Shown in pieces: positions 35,069-43,042 of a stretch of 64,000 nucleotides of DNA. Each line of letters begins with the position of its first letter. Position 1 is the stretch's first letter. Source of the stretch: Paenibacillus sp. FSL K6-0276 (GTDB lineage: Bacteria; Bacillota; Bacilli; Paenibacillales; Paenibacillaceae); contig NZ_CP150276.1 in the NCBI RefSeq assembly GCF_037977235.1, positions 4,650,001 through 4,714,000 on the forward strand, written 5' to 3'. Under the pieces are notes generated by a model, which worked only from the letters and a program-made list of their open reading frames with translations, did no database searches and had not been told where the DNA came from. A program made the position numbers and the translations under genes.

Positions 35069-35455
35069 TTACATCGCTTGTGATATGTACTTAATTAGCC
35101 CTACAAACATAAATAATAAATATCCGACACTCATAAAAAAGAAGGAAAGTCTCCAAACTGCTCGAAATAGCCGCTTCCCATCTACTTTTCCTTTCAGGCG
35201 ATTCTGAGCCCCGCCAATCAATCCAGCGGATATTAATACAATAAGTAGTATAAGATAAAACCCAAAACCGGACTTAAATAGATTATTAAATAATGCGGAG
35301 ACCGATAATAATAAAAAAAATGTGGTCACGTCCATAGCGAGCATAAAAGTTTTCCTTTTATCTTTTTTTAAGCCTTTTCCAATGAAATAAATAATTAAGA
35401 ACGGTATTATTGGAATCAAGCTTAAAGTAATGACCGAATCCATCAGCAATCCCAT
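35069..35455 (-). CDS. Small four-helix membrane protein, DUF3397-like
   Basis: This 128-residue protein has four predicted transmembrane helices (about residues 7-27, 36-60, 66-85 and 100-122) separated by short basic loops. Size, topology and its place after a panE-like gene, on the way to bshC, suggest the DUF3397 family found there in other Bacillales; I infer this from context more than from motifs. No function is known. It lies 21 bp after the reductase gene and is probably co-transcribed with it. Confidence 0.6.
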   Translation of the reverse strand: MGLLMDSVITLSLIPIIPFLIIYFIGKGLKKDKRKTFMLAMDVTTFFLLLSVSALFNNLFKSGFGFYLILLIVLISAGLIGGAQNRLKGKVDGKRLFRAVWRLSFFFMSVGYLLFMFVGLIKYISQAM

Positions 35456-35476
35456 AGCTTCACCTCTCCTCTGAGA

Positions 35477-36439
35477 TCATACCTTTATTCCCTCTACTAG
35501 TTGGCAGATCCAGCGATGTAATGGAACCGATGTTCCAGTTCGTTCTGCCATTTCTATAAGACTTCCATTGATCCAGCGAATCTCTGTTGTTCTCGAAGCG
35601 AGAACATCTGCCAGCATAGATGAAATATTCCCAGCCGTTATCCTGCACACTTCAAGGATGTTGTCCCAACCATCCTCATCATAAGTAACTCCGCAGGCAT
35701 CATATACCATAGTAGCTTCTCTAAATAGTTCTCTCATTAATTGCAGGCGCCCTTCTGATGCAAGCAGTTCACCATTTGGAATGCGCCAAATCGCCGTAAG
35801 TGGATTAATAACGGCATTGATTAGGAGCTTCCGGTAAATCATGGTATCCACTTCATTCGACAAAAAGGCGGAGAATCCTGCCATGGTGAGGACTTCTATT
35901 AAATAATTCGCTTGTAAATCAGTATGTATGATATGAGCTTGTCCATTCTCTACGCTCCATTTCCCTATCCAAACCTCCCCCGCTCCTGCATGAATGACCT
36001 CAGTTAACGATTTGCGCTTCGCGGCTTCCGTTGTTACGGCAGCATATAAATTAGCTTTCGGCAGCAAGTCTCTGAGCATTTCCATATGTCCTATCCCATT
36101 CTGAAAACAAATGATGTGAACCCGTTCTGCTTTAAGGGGGGATAGAATTTCAGGTAAAGCATTATGTAGTGTATTCTGTTTAACCGTCAATATGATCCAA
36201 TCACTTGGCTCACGAAGGTAGGTATCTGTAAACTCCTCTATTGGCGCGGATGCAAATCGATCTCCCGAAATTGAAATTGGATCGCGGTCATCTTCATAGC
36301 TAACATTTAAGCCACCTTCCTCTAATTGTCGGCACTGCTCTATCCCTCGACACCACAACCTCACTTCATTCCCAGACTGGGTCAGTTTCCCCGCCAAAAG
36401 CAGCCCAAGTGAACCCACACCGATTATATCGATTTTCAT
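35477..36439 (-). CDS. panE: 2-dehydropantoate 2-reductase family protein
   Basis: The 320-residue protein has the ketopantoate reductase fold. It starts with the NADP-binding loop IIGVGSLGLLLAGKL, has IILTVKQNTLHNALPEI and CFQNGIGHMEML, and in the C-terminal domain KLLINAVINPLTAIWRIPNGELL and EIRWINGSLIEMAERTG, both including expected catalytic residues. The enzyme makes pantoate for coenzyme A. It corresponds in position to B. subtilis ylbQ. Paralogues with other substrates exist, so the exact substrate is inferred. Confidence 0.87.
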   Translation of the reverse strand: MKIDIIGVGSLGLLLAGKLTQSGNEVRLWCRGIEQCRQLEEGGLNVSYEDDRDPISISGDRFASAPIEEFTDTYLREPSDWIILTVKQNTLHNALPEILSPLKAERVHIICFQNGIGHMEMLRDLLPKANLYAAVTTEAAKRKSLTEVIHAGAGEVWIGKWSVENGQAHIIHTDLQANYLIEVLTMAGFSAFLSNEVDTMIYRKLLINAVINPLTAIWRIPNGELLASEGRLQLMRELFREATMVYDACGVTYDEDGWDNILEVCRITAGNISSMLADVLASRTTEIRWINGSLIEMAERTGTSVPLHRWICQLVEGIKV

Positions 36440-36493
36440 ATGATCCTCCTGCTGATCTCAAGCATATTTTTCTAAGTATAGCCTTAAATATAC

Positions 36494-36530
36494 CAAGAAG
36501 AAACGCCCTTGTCGTCCTATATGAATGACA
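36494..36530 (+). repeat. Partial copy of the 105-bp repeat (family 1, left half, copy D)
   Basis: AAGAAGAAACGCCCTTGTCG and the next 17 bases match the left half of copies B and C. The right half is missing; the rsfA-type terminator follows instead. Confidence 0.65.
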
Positions 36531-36540
36531 AAGAAAAATC

Positions 36541-36591
36541 AAAACGCCCGCAAATGGCGCTAAAAAAGCGGACCACTTACGGGTGTTTTAG
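36541..36591 (-). terminator. Terminator of the RsfA-family gene
   Basis: AAAACACCCG and CGGGCGTTTT pair on the minus strand (one G-T pair) around a smaller inner hairpin, followed by a T-rich stretch. It lies just after the gene at 36604. Confidence 0.65.
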
Positions 36592-36603
36592 TTTACCTAT
36601 CTT

Positions 36604-37254
36604 TTATTCAATGCGTTCCAAATTTCCGTTGCCATCCATTTTGAAACGAGTCTTCATTTCATCTTCTTCTTCATTTAAGAAAGCGAGCCTACGAGCACGA
36701 TCCATGATCTGAATTAAAGCTTTGTAATCATCGTTGACTACCCGGTAGTCACTTTGAGCAAGATTAACCTCTTTTGACAACCGTTCATTCTCAGATCTTA
36801 ATTCTGTTAATTCATCTTCCTTCTCGCGCAAATCTCTCTCCAGCATTTTCAGCTGACGTCCTGCCTCCTGAATCGTGCCTTTCCATTGTCTCAGGAAACG
36901 TATAACCGCATCAATGGATAATGTGTTCTCACTCAATCCTTCGCCTCGTCCGAATTCCTCGTCGGTATCCCCGAGAATCAGACCCGCTACCTGCGCTCCT
37001 CTTACTGACGGTTGCTTTTTCAGGTAACTTCGCTTCTGACGTTGGCCTTTAGCGATTCCGATTGCGCCTTCATAGCTTTTTCGAACACAGCTGTTCCAGC
37101 GGAATCCGCAAGCAGCCGACGTTCTGCCGATTTTCTCACCCACTTCTTCAAAAGCAGCAAGTTGTGTACTGCCCTCCCGAATGTGGCGCAAGGTTACTTC
37201 TGCCAGTATTAGATCATCTTCTGCACTCCAAGCATCCTGTCTAACGGCTGTCAT
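36604..37254 (-). CDS. RsfA/YlbO-family transcriptional regulator
   Basis: The 216-residue protein starts with a Myb/SANT-like helix-turn-helix (DAWSAEDDLILAEVTLRHIR, then GEKIGRTSAACGFRWNSCVRK), the hallmark of the RsfA family. The second half is a leucine-rich coiled coil (about residues 125-190). RsfA tunes the SigF regulon in B. subtilis prespores and YlbO is its paralogue; ylbO lies near ylbQ (panE) and bshC, as here, so this is most likely the YlbO counterpart. Target genes are unknown. The 345-bp gap to the next gene on the right separates it from a divergent gene. Confidence 0.83.
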   Translation of the reverse strand: MTAVRQDAWSAEDDLILAEVTLRHIREGSTQLAAFEEVGEKIGRTSAACGFRWNSCVRKSYEGAIGIAKGQRQKRSYLKKQPSVRGAQVAGLILGDTDEEFGRGEGLSENTLSIDAVIRFLRQWKGTIQEAGRQLKMLERDLREKEDELTELRSENERLSKEVNLAQSDYRVVNDDYKALIQIMDRARRLAFLNEEEDEMKTRFKMDGNGNLERIE

Positions 37255-37600
37255 CCAACCAAACCTCCTAACAACATCTTGAAATAACCATCTCCATAAC
37301 CGGCAGCTCTGCCGGGTAGTGAATAGGGATAAAAGCTGCTTACTCCATTTCTATGCTTCTCATAGAGTTCATAGAATCTATTTGATACTAAATTGTATTT
37401 CCATTATCTGCCCACATCATACGCCTCAAGTAATAAATTCTCTTTTTTTCAGGCGCTAATCACTCATGTCAATTATAAAAATCACTTTTTTTGAAGATTA
37501 GTACATTTTTTTCAATGAATTCGTTTACACATTTTTACTGAACGGGTATAATAAGTCGAAGGAATATTCGTGAGATACATACTGGAAGGGGGACTCTCTC
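37255..37600. other. Divergent intergenic region
   Basis: This gap lies between the minus-strand regulator gene and the plus-strand DUF2626 gene. It holds a clear SigA promoter on the plus strand at 37524. Around 37351-37380 three CTATG/CATAG units occur close together. I could not identify the promoter of the regulator gene. No ORF with a ribosome-binding site was seen. Confidence 0.5.
37524..37552 (+). promoter_or_regulatory. SigA promoter of the DUF2626 gene
   Basis: TTTACA (37524-37529) and TATAAT (37547-37552) are 17 bp apart, about 48 bp before the TTG start. Confidence 0.75.
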
Positions 37601-37837
37601 TTGGACCGCATGTTTCGGGTATTAGGTTTTTTTACACTGGCTATTGGATTGATGGCTTTTGCCGGAGGTCTAACAGAAATGGCCTTGCTTTTCTTTTTGC
37701 AAACCGCTTTTTTCGTAATTCTCGGTTATTTGAAGTTTACTGAAAAAACTTATGTCCTACTTTTCTGGGCATACATGATTTTGACTTTCACCGGTTTCAG
37801 CTATTGGACGATCTTTCAAATGGGTCTTCCACTATAA
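37601..37837 (+). CDS. DUF2626 family small membrane protein (YqgY-like)
   Basis: This 78-residue protein starts MDRMFRVLGFFTLAIGLM and has three hydrophobic segments, closing with TGFSYWTIFQMG. The start, length and FxYWT motif match DUF2626, whose B. subtilis member is YqgY. Function is unknown. The start is TTG with GGAAGGGGG about 8 bp upstream. It has its own promoter and terminator, so it is monocistronic. Confidence 0.83.
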   Translation: MDRMFRVLGFFTLAIGLMAFAGGLTEMALLFFLQTAFFVILGYLKFTEKTYVLLFWAYMILTFTGFSYWTIFQMGLPL

Positions 37838-37856
37838 ATTGCAGTGCTCTCTTGAA

Positions 37857-37900
37857 GCGGATGAGGTCCTTATCAAATAAGGATCACTTCCGTTTTTTTG
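37857..37900 (+). terminator. Terminator of the DUF2626 gene
   Basis: CGGA/TCCG and GGTCCTTAT/ATAAGGATC form a stem with a 3-nt loop, followed by seven T. Confidence 0.8.
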
Positions 37901-37915
37901 TTTATCAGTTAGTAT

Positions 37916-37981
37916 ATATATGGGGCCCCCACAAAGTACCTGTGTACGCATCGTAGGATACCCTCACTTTGTGGGGATATT
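37916..37981 (-). repeat. 66-bp hairpin repeat, family 2, copy 2
   Basis: Inverted relative to the copy at 3500-3565, with about 89% identity over 55 bp. The arms CCCCACAAAGT and ACTTTGTGGGG pair perfectly (11 bp) and GGGGCCCC follows. It lies directly after the DUF2626 terminator and about 60 bp before a family 1 repeat. Confidence 0.85.
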
Positions 37982-38042
37982 TTTGTATGTATGCTATTTT
38001 AGAAGGGTTAAACATATTATTAGTACATACATATATCAATTC

Positions 38043-38148
38043 AAGAAGAAACGGCTTTGCCGTCCTTTTAGGAACGGTTTCCGCTTCTACGAGAAATAGA
38101 AGGATAATTTATGGAGTGAAACAGATGAATTCTCATATTTCAAAAAAA
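38043..38148 (+). repeat. 105-bp dispersed repeat, family 1, copy B
   Basis: From AAGAAGAAACGGC to TCATATTTCAAAAAAA this copy aligns with copies A and C. ACGGC/GCCGT and CCTTTTAGG hairpins form the left half; GAAATA and TATTTC bound the right half. It ends just before the ribosome-binding site of the next gene and may form its leader. Confidence 0.85.
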
Positions 38149-38157
38149 GGTGGTGGT

Positions 38158-39288
38158 GTGGTGCGCTCCCGCAATTCACAAAGCCGCATGATGGCAACCA
38201 TACTAATTCTCTTCTGCTGTACATTGTTTCCTATACAATCTACGATGTACCTGTCTGCCGATCCTAGCGGTTCTTTTTTCAATTCCTCTATACCAGATAA
38301 TGAAGAAACCCGTAAACTTCTGGAGCAGACTTTGTCTTCCGCAGAAATCGAACGGGAGATCATCAAGATTACAGCCGAACAAAAAGCGCTTGAAGAAAAG
38401 GTAGAATACCTCGAAGAACAGGCCACCCAGAAAAAATCTGCCATCGCAAACCAACAAGAACGTGCAGGCGCAGTCCTGCGTTCTTATTATATGGGAGATA
38501 GAGACGGTCTCTTGGCCGCGTTTCTCTCCGCGAAAAGCATTAGCAGATTCCTAGCTCTATTCGATTATTATGAAATTATTATCGGAAATGATCGTAACAT
38601 TCTCACACAATACGAGGAACAGTATAAGGATCTGAAAAAGACCCTCCAGAATGCACAGCGTAGCTCGAAGGATCTTGCGCAGCTGCGAACGGCTCTAGAG
38701 GAACAGAAAATCCGGGTAGCCGCGCTCAATAAAGAAATTGAAGGTGGGATTAAAGACAGTAGTGATCCTGATAATATGAGCGCTCTACTTCAAGAATTCA
38801 CTTTATATTGGGAGAATATTGGTTTGCGCGAGGTAAAGACCTACTTCAAAGCGTTATCTTCCGCAATGGATAAATTACCGCAGTTTGTCCAGAATCGAGA
38901 GGGAGTCCTTACTCGTAAGGGGATGACTTATGTTCTGAATCTGAAGGAAGAGGATCTAAACGAATTTCTTCAGTCCCAGAATAAGCTATTTAACGATTTC
39001 GCATTTCATTTCAATGACGGAACGATCACTGCCACTGGAAAAAGTGGAGCTTTAGCCCTTTCATTAACCGGTCACTACATCATTCAGCAAGAACCAATCA
39101 ACGGACTTATATTCCAAGTCGATCATGTTGTATTTAATGGTCTCGAATTACCTGACACCACTAGAAAGACACTTGAGGAGGAATTCGATTTAGGATTTTA
39201 CCCTGGAAAAATCGTTTCTTTCCTACGTGCCACAGAAGTAGATAGTAAAGAGGGCGTCCTGCAAGTTAAACTTTCTATCTCATTCTAA
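38158..39288 (+). CDS. Exported PcsB-like coiled-coil protein without a hydrolase domain
   Basis: An N-terminal hydrophobic segment (MMATILILFCCTLFPIQS) should export or anchor the protein. A long coiled coil follows (about residues 50-190), including AGAVLRSYYMGDRDGLLAAFLSAKSISRFLALF split across motifs, which closely resembles the hinge of PcsB/CwlO-type FtsEX-dependent hydrolases. No CHAP or NlpC/P60 domain follows; instead about 140 residues with FHFNDGTITATGKSG and GKIVSFLRATEV form a probably beta-rich domain I cannot name. I chose GTG at 38158 after AAAGGTGGTGG; ATG at 38125, inside the repeat, is the alternative. Confidence 0.7.
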   Translation: MVRSRNSQSRMMATILILFCCTLFPIQSTMYLSADPSGSFFNSSIPDNEETRKLLEQTLSSAEIEREIIKITAEQKALEEKVEYLEEQATQKKSAIANQQERAGAVLRSYYMGDRDGLLAAFLSAKSISRFLALFDYYEIIIGNDRNILTQYEEQYKDLKKTLQNAQRSSKDLAQLRTALEEQKIRVAALNKEIEGGIKDSSDPDNMSALLQEFTLYWENIGLREVKTYFKALSSAMDKLPQFVQNREGVLTRKGMTYVLNLKEEDLNEFLQSQNKLFNDFAFHFNDGTITATGKSGALALSLTGHYIIQQEPINGLIFQVDHVVFNGLELPDTTRKTLEEEFDLGFYPGKIVSFLRATEVDSKEGVLQVKLSISF

Positions 39289-40506
39289 GCCTTCCTTGAT
39301 AAAGTCTTTGTACCCTGCCGCATCAATTTTCCCTGTAAGTAGTAAGGATACTGCTTCAACAATCTTACTCCAGCCGCCTTGGGATTCGACCTCCGGGGCG
39401 GTTTCTTCTGTCAGTAATAGTTCGACTCCGAAAGGAAGCTTATATTTGAAATCATGCTCCGAACGATAAAGGACATCCAGCGCAGGCAAGCTCCCCGTGT
39501 TCTCCAGCCAATCCATCTGAGAATCCTCAGAGGTGATAAACGTCAGCCAATTCACAGCTTCCTTTGGACTTTGGGATTGAGCTGGAAGTGCAAAGGAACG
39601 GCTGTAATAGGATTCAAGTCCTCTCCCGTTACTTGCGGTCAGTGGCGCTTCTGCAACTAAAGATGAATTCCCATATTTTTGCCACTCAGATAGCGGTAAA
39701 GCAGCAACAGCAATGCTTCCGCTCTGAATCATATCCCAAACATCTTTGTTATAACGACTGGTAAGGTAAAAGTAACTGCGAGCATTCTGAGTCCAATCCA
39801 ACACTTCTTGGTTATTAGATAGCAAGCTGCTGTTCATACTCTCCATAACCGCCGACAATCCATATGGATTACGGGTATCCATCGCGAGCAAATATTTTCC
39901 TTGCTCTTTAAGCACATTCTGAAGCAGTGTGTTCCACTCTTCCAGATTTCTTGGTAACGTGGAGAACCCCAGTTCCGCAAGTCGCTGTGGTGAATAAACA
40001 AGCACATAAGGGTCGATATCCAGCGGAACTCCCCAATTATATCCGTTCCATTGCATCCATGGGATCAACTGAGTTAACGGTGCACTCCCTGGAATACTCT
40101 GATACACATCCACCGGCAATAAATATCCACGTGTGGCCCAGTCCAGAATGCTTCGTCCATCCGCCATAACGATATCTGGGCTGTCCCCGATGGTTAGATC
40201 ATGCTTCAAAACTTCATCTGCATCCTCACTATCAACATTGGTTAGCACTACCTTTACCCCACTGTCCAATGTGTAACGGTTGCTAAGAAGTTCCAGCTCA
40301 CGAAATTCTTCGCTGTTTAGTGATACTGTTATACGCAGACTATCTATAGTTCCCTCTTTCCCTGAAGAAGGATTTGTCGACTGACTTTGAGGCTTTTTCA
40401 TAGGATGTGGGTCGTTATTGGTACTCAATTCCATACTGGGCGACAAGCTTGTCAGCGATAGTAGTAAAATTGCAAAAAGCAGCCAATAATTTTTGCGTTT
40501 CAGCAC
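39280..40506 (-). CDS. Orphan extracellular solute-binding protein (family 1 type)
   Basis: The 408-residue protein has a signal peptide (LLFAILLLSLTSLSPS) with no lipobox cysteine, so it should be secreted or anchored by its uncut helix. The mature part looks like an SBP_bac_1 sugar-binding type: SLNSEEFRELELLSNRYTLD, SPDIVMADGRSILDWA, LLPVDVYQS, and WGVPLDIDPYVLVYSPQRLAELG. The start is GTG after GGTGGGAAATC. No permease or ATPase gene is nearby. Its 3' end overlaps that of the convergent coiled-coil gene by 9 bp. Confidence 0.8.
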   Translation of the reverse strand: MLKRKNYWLLFAILLLSLTSLSPSMELSTNNDPHPMKKPQSQSTNPSSGKEGTIDSLRITVSLNSEEFRELELLSNRYTLDSGVKVVLTNVDSEDADEVLKHDLTIGDSPDIVMADGRSILDWATRGYLLPVDVYQSIPGSAPLTQLIPWMQWNGYNWGVPLDIDPYVLVYSPQRLAELGFSTLPRNLEEWNTLLQNVLKEQGKYLLAMDTRNPYGLSAVMESMNSSLLSNNQEVLDWTQNARSYFYLTSRYNKDVWDMIQSGSIAVAALPLSEWQKYGNSSLVAEAPLTASNGRGLESYYSRSFALPAQSQSPKEAVNWLTFITSEDSQMDWLENTGSLPALDVLYRSEHDFKYKLPFGVELLLTEETAPEVESQGGWSKIVEAVSLLLTGKIDAAGYKDFIKEGLE

Positions 40507-40604
40507 GATTTCCCACCTTCCAATGATTCGTCTCCCCTATTTTACCAAACCCGCCGTTGCTTGTCTTTAGAATGTGAAAACGTTCTCTTTCTATTATATG
40601 GAGG

Positions 40605-40828
40605 AACGGCGGAGGAGTTTATTCGTGCATGATTCTTTGAGTGCGAAGGACGCTCCGTGTGCGGATTATTCTTCCGATCGCTGTTGTCCCCAGATTTATG
40701 GATTATATTCCTTAACGGTATAAATCCGGTGACAAAGGCGAACGCTAACGCTTCTACAGAACAATTCCTCCCCCTCCGCTAACCGCTCTCCATTTAAGAA
40801 CCATAACCTACTAAATTCCTCCGCCGTT
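40605..40828. repeat. MITE-like element with 17-bp terminal inverted repeats
   Basis: AACGGCGGAGGAGTTTA (40605-40621) and TAAATTCCTCCGCCGTT (40812-40828) are inverted with 16 of 17 matches. Between them GTTGTC/GTGACAA and GATTTAT/ATAAATC pair, suggesting a long folded structure. No ORF is present. It fills the 380-bp gap between the solute-binding protein gene and phoH. Only one copy occurs in this window. Confidence 0.6.
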
Positions 40829-40842
40829 TGTGGACGGGCAGG

Positions 40843-40872
40843 AAAAAGCCGGGAGTTATGATTCTCCCGGCT
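40843..40872 (-). terminator. Terminator of the phoH/ylaK gene
   Basis: AGCCGGGAG and CTCCCGGCT form a 9-bp stem with an 8-nt loop, followed by five T on the minus strand. Confidence 0.85.
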
Positions 40873-40887
40873 GAGATTGAAGAAAGA

Positions 40888-42219
40888 TTAGAGTAAGTCC
40901 GCTGCCAGTTGGGCCAGGCGGGAACGCTCACCTTTTTCCAAAGTAATATGTCCGCTAATCCCTTGCTGCTTGAACTTCTCAACGATATAGCTGAGTCCGT
41001 TGCTCGCAGCATCCAGATAAGGATGATCGATTTGCTCTGGATCGCCCATAAGAATAACTTTACTTCCTTCACCCGCTCTGGAGACGATAGTCTTCACCTC
41101 ATGACGAGAAAGGTTCTGGGCTTCATCAATAATGATGAACTGTGAAGGGATTGAACGTCCACGAATATAAGTTAATGCTTCTACTTGTATGCTGCCTAAG
41201 CCCATTAATATTTTATCGATATCGCCAGCTTTTTTGGTATCGAACAGAAACTCCAGATTATCATAAATGGGCTGCATCCAGGGTCTGAGCTTCTCATCCT
41301 TTTCTCCGGGCAAATAACCGATATCCTTACCCATAGGTACCACCGGACGGGCAATGAGCAGTTTTTTGTATTTATGTTCATCCTCAACTTTGAATAGTCC
41401 GGCAGCAAGCGCCAATAATGTCTTCCCTGTTCCAGCCTTACCTGTAATGGTTACCAGTGGAATTTCATCATTTAGAAGCAGCTCTAATGCCATTCTTTGT
41501 TGAGCATTCCGGGCGCTAATTCCCCAAACTGCATCATTGCCAAGGTAGAGCGGCTCCAGACGGGTAGCATCACTATTCACTTTGAGAAGAGCCGATTTGC
41601 CGCTGCCGATCTCATCCTTTAGAATAACAAACTCATGAGGATAGAGCGGATAGGACAACGCGAGCTGTTTAACCGTCAGAGAACGGTGACTGTAATATTC
41701 ATCAATAAGTGAAGGATGAACCAACAGCGACTGATATCCCGTATATAGTTCATTCAAGTCACCTGTACGATCTGACAAATAATCCTCTGGCGTAATCCCC
41801 AGCACGTCTGCTTTAATTCGAACAAGAACATCCTTACTCACAAGCACCACGGGACGCGGATCGGGCTTCTCATTCTCTTCATTCAAATAATTGAGAGCTA
41901 CAGCCAAAATCCGATTGTCGTTAGATACCTCACCAAACATTTCCTGTACCTTCACAAAACTGCGGTGGTTAAGCTCTACCTTCAGCTTACCTCCATGTTC
42001 CAGTTCCACACCGCTATGCAGATGACCTAATTCCCGGAGTCCGTCAAGCAATCGGGACACCGTGCGGGCATTTCGGCCGATTTCGTCAGCATTGCGCTTC
42101 TTGGAGTCGATTTCTTCCAGCACTACCGCCGGAATAACCACTTCATGCTCCTTGAAAGAAAAAATCGAATTGGGGTCGTGCAAAAGCACGTTGGTGTCTA
42201 ACACAAATATCTTGTTCAT
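40888..42219 (-). CDS. ylaK: PIN-domain/PhoH-type ATPase (YlaK-like)
   Basis: The 443-residue protein joins an N-terminal PIN nuclease-like domain (FVLDTNVLLHDPNSI, with Asp8, and EIDSKKRNADEIGRNAR) to a C-terminal PhoH ATPase domain with Walker A TGKAGTGKTLLALAAG, ARPVVPMGKDIGYLPG and Walker B FIIIDEAQNLSRHEVKT. PhoH2-type proteins of this architecture unwind and cut RNA in the cases studied. B. subtilis YlaK is the counterpart, lying near ylaJ and typA as here. Confidence 0.92.
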   Translation of the reverse strand: MNKIFVLDTNVLLHDPNSIFSFKEHEVVIPAVVLEEIDSKKRNADEIGRNARTVSRLLDGLRELGHLHSGVELEHGGKLKVELNHRSFVKVQEMFGEVSNDNRILAVALNYLNEENEKPDPRPVVLVSKDVLVRIKADVLGITPEDYLSDRTGDLNELYTGYQSLLVHPSLIDEYYSHRSLTVKQLALSYPLYPHEFVILKDEIGSGKSALLKVNSDATRLEPLYLGNDAVWGISARNAQQRMALELLLNDEIPLVTITGKAGTGKTLLALAAGLFKVEDEHKYKKLLIARPVVPMGKDIGYLPGEKDEKLRPWMQPIYDNLEFLFDTKKAGDIDKILMGLGSIQVEALTYIRGRSIPSQFIIIDEAQNLSRHEVKTIVSRAGEGSKVILMGDPEQIDHPYLDAASNGLSYIVEKFKQQGISGHITLEKGERSRLAQLAADLL

Positions 42220-42327
42220 ATATTATCCCCTCCACAGCGCCTGGTTTGATTGATCATACATAACTCTTTCCGCCAAGGGAAAAGATAAGATACAGAAACG
42301 ATCTTTGGCTGAAAGGAGTAATCACAT

Positions 42328-42903
42328 ATGAGAAAATCAATGTGTCTGTTGCTGGTACTGCTGCTACTGACAAGCTGCGGTATCGCTAATAAAAAGACAT
42401 CACCCTCTCCTCAGAATAAACAATCTGCGAATGCTGTAAAGGGTACGGGGAACCATGAGGTTCGGCAATTGTCCAATGATGGTGCGACTAATCCTAAAGC
42501 CACCTCAAAAGCTGGTCAAGCCGTCAGTGTTAAGGGTGAAAGTGAAATTGCACTTAAGGACCATTTTGAACAGTTGGCCAAAAGGGTTCCTGGTGTGAAT
42601 GGCGCACACTGTGTAGTCATGAACAAGGTTGCCATTGTAGGTCTTGACGTAGAAGGTTCCCTAGGCCGGTCACGTGTAGGAAGCATTAAATATTCAGTAG
42701 CAGAAGCGATCCGCAAAGACCCAAGAAGTGTACGGGCGCTTGTCACAGCCGATATGGATCTCTCCAGCAGATTAGCGGAAATGAGCCGCCATATCTCCCA
42801 GGGACATCCGATATCCGGATTTTCATCCGAATTAGCTGATATCATCGGACGAATCATACCGCAGCTGCCAGAGGATACTAAGCCGATTAAAAATGCACAG
42901 TAG
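42328..42903 (+). CDS. ylaJ: YhcN/YlaJ family sporulation lipoprotein
   Basis: The 191-residue protein has a signal peptide ending in the lipobox LTSC with Cys17, a Ser/Asn-rich linker, then the YhcN/YlaJ domain (GVNGAHCVVMNKVAIVGLDVEG, SIKYSVAEAIRKDPRSVRALV and ADMDLSSRLAEM). Family members sit in the spore inner membrane and affect germination or outgrowth. GAAAGGAG lies 9 bp before the ATG. It diverges from phoH with a 108-bp gap. A family 1 repeat begins 5 bp after its stop. Confidence 0.85.
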   Translation: MRKSMCLLLVLLLLTSCGIANKKTSPSPQNKQSANAVKGTGNHEVRQLSNDGATNPKATSKAGQAVSVKGESEIALKDHFEQLAKRVPGVNGAHCVVMNKVAIVGLDVEGSLGRSRVGSIKYSVAEAIRKDPRSVRALVTADMDLSSRLAEMSRHISQGHPISGFSSELADIIGRIIPQLPEDTKPIKNAQ

Positions 42904-42908
42904 AGGTT

Positions 42909-43014
42909 AAGAAGAAAAGATGTTGTCGTCCTTTATGGATGGCAACTTTTTCTCGTAAAATTATAAGGATAATGTATAACGTGCAACCTATACATTCTTA
43001 TAATTCAAAAAAAG
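42909..43014 (+). repeat. 105-bp dispersed repeat, family 1, copy C
   Basis: From AAGAAGAAAAGATG to TTATAATTCAAAAAAAGC this copy has the same length and layout as A and B, most conserved in ATAAGGATAATGTATA. It begins right after the YlaJ-type gene and runs into the terminator at 43007. Confidence 0.85.
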
Positions 43015-43042
43015 CCCAGTGATATTCTCACTAGGCTTTTTT
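43007..43042. terminator. Bidirectional terminator between ylaJ and the PNPOx-like gene
   Basis: AAAAAAGCCCAGTGA and TCACTAGGCTTTTTT pair (one mismatch) around a 5-nt loop. The stop codon of the minus-strand gene at 43031 lies inside. It serves both convergent genes. Confidence 0.85.
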
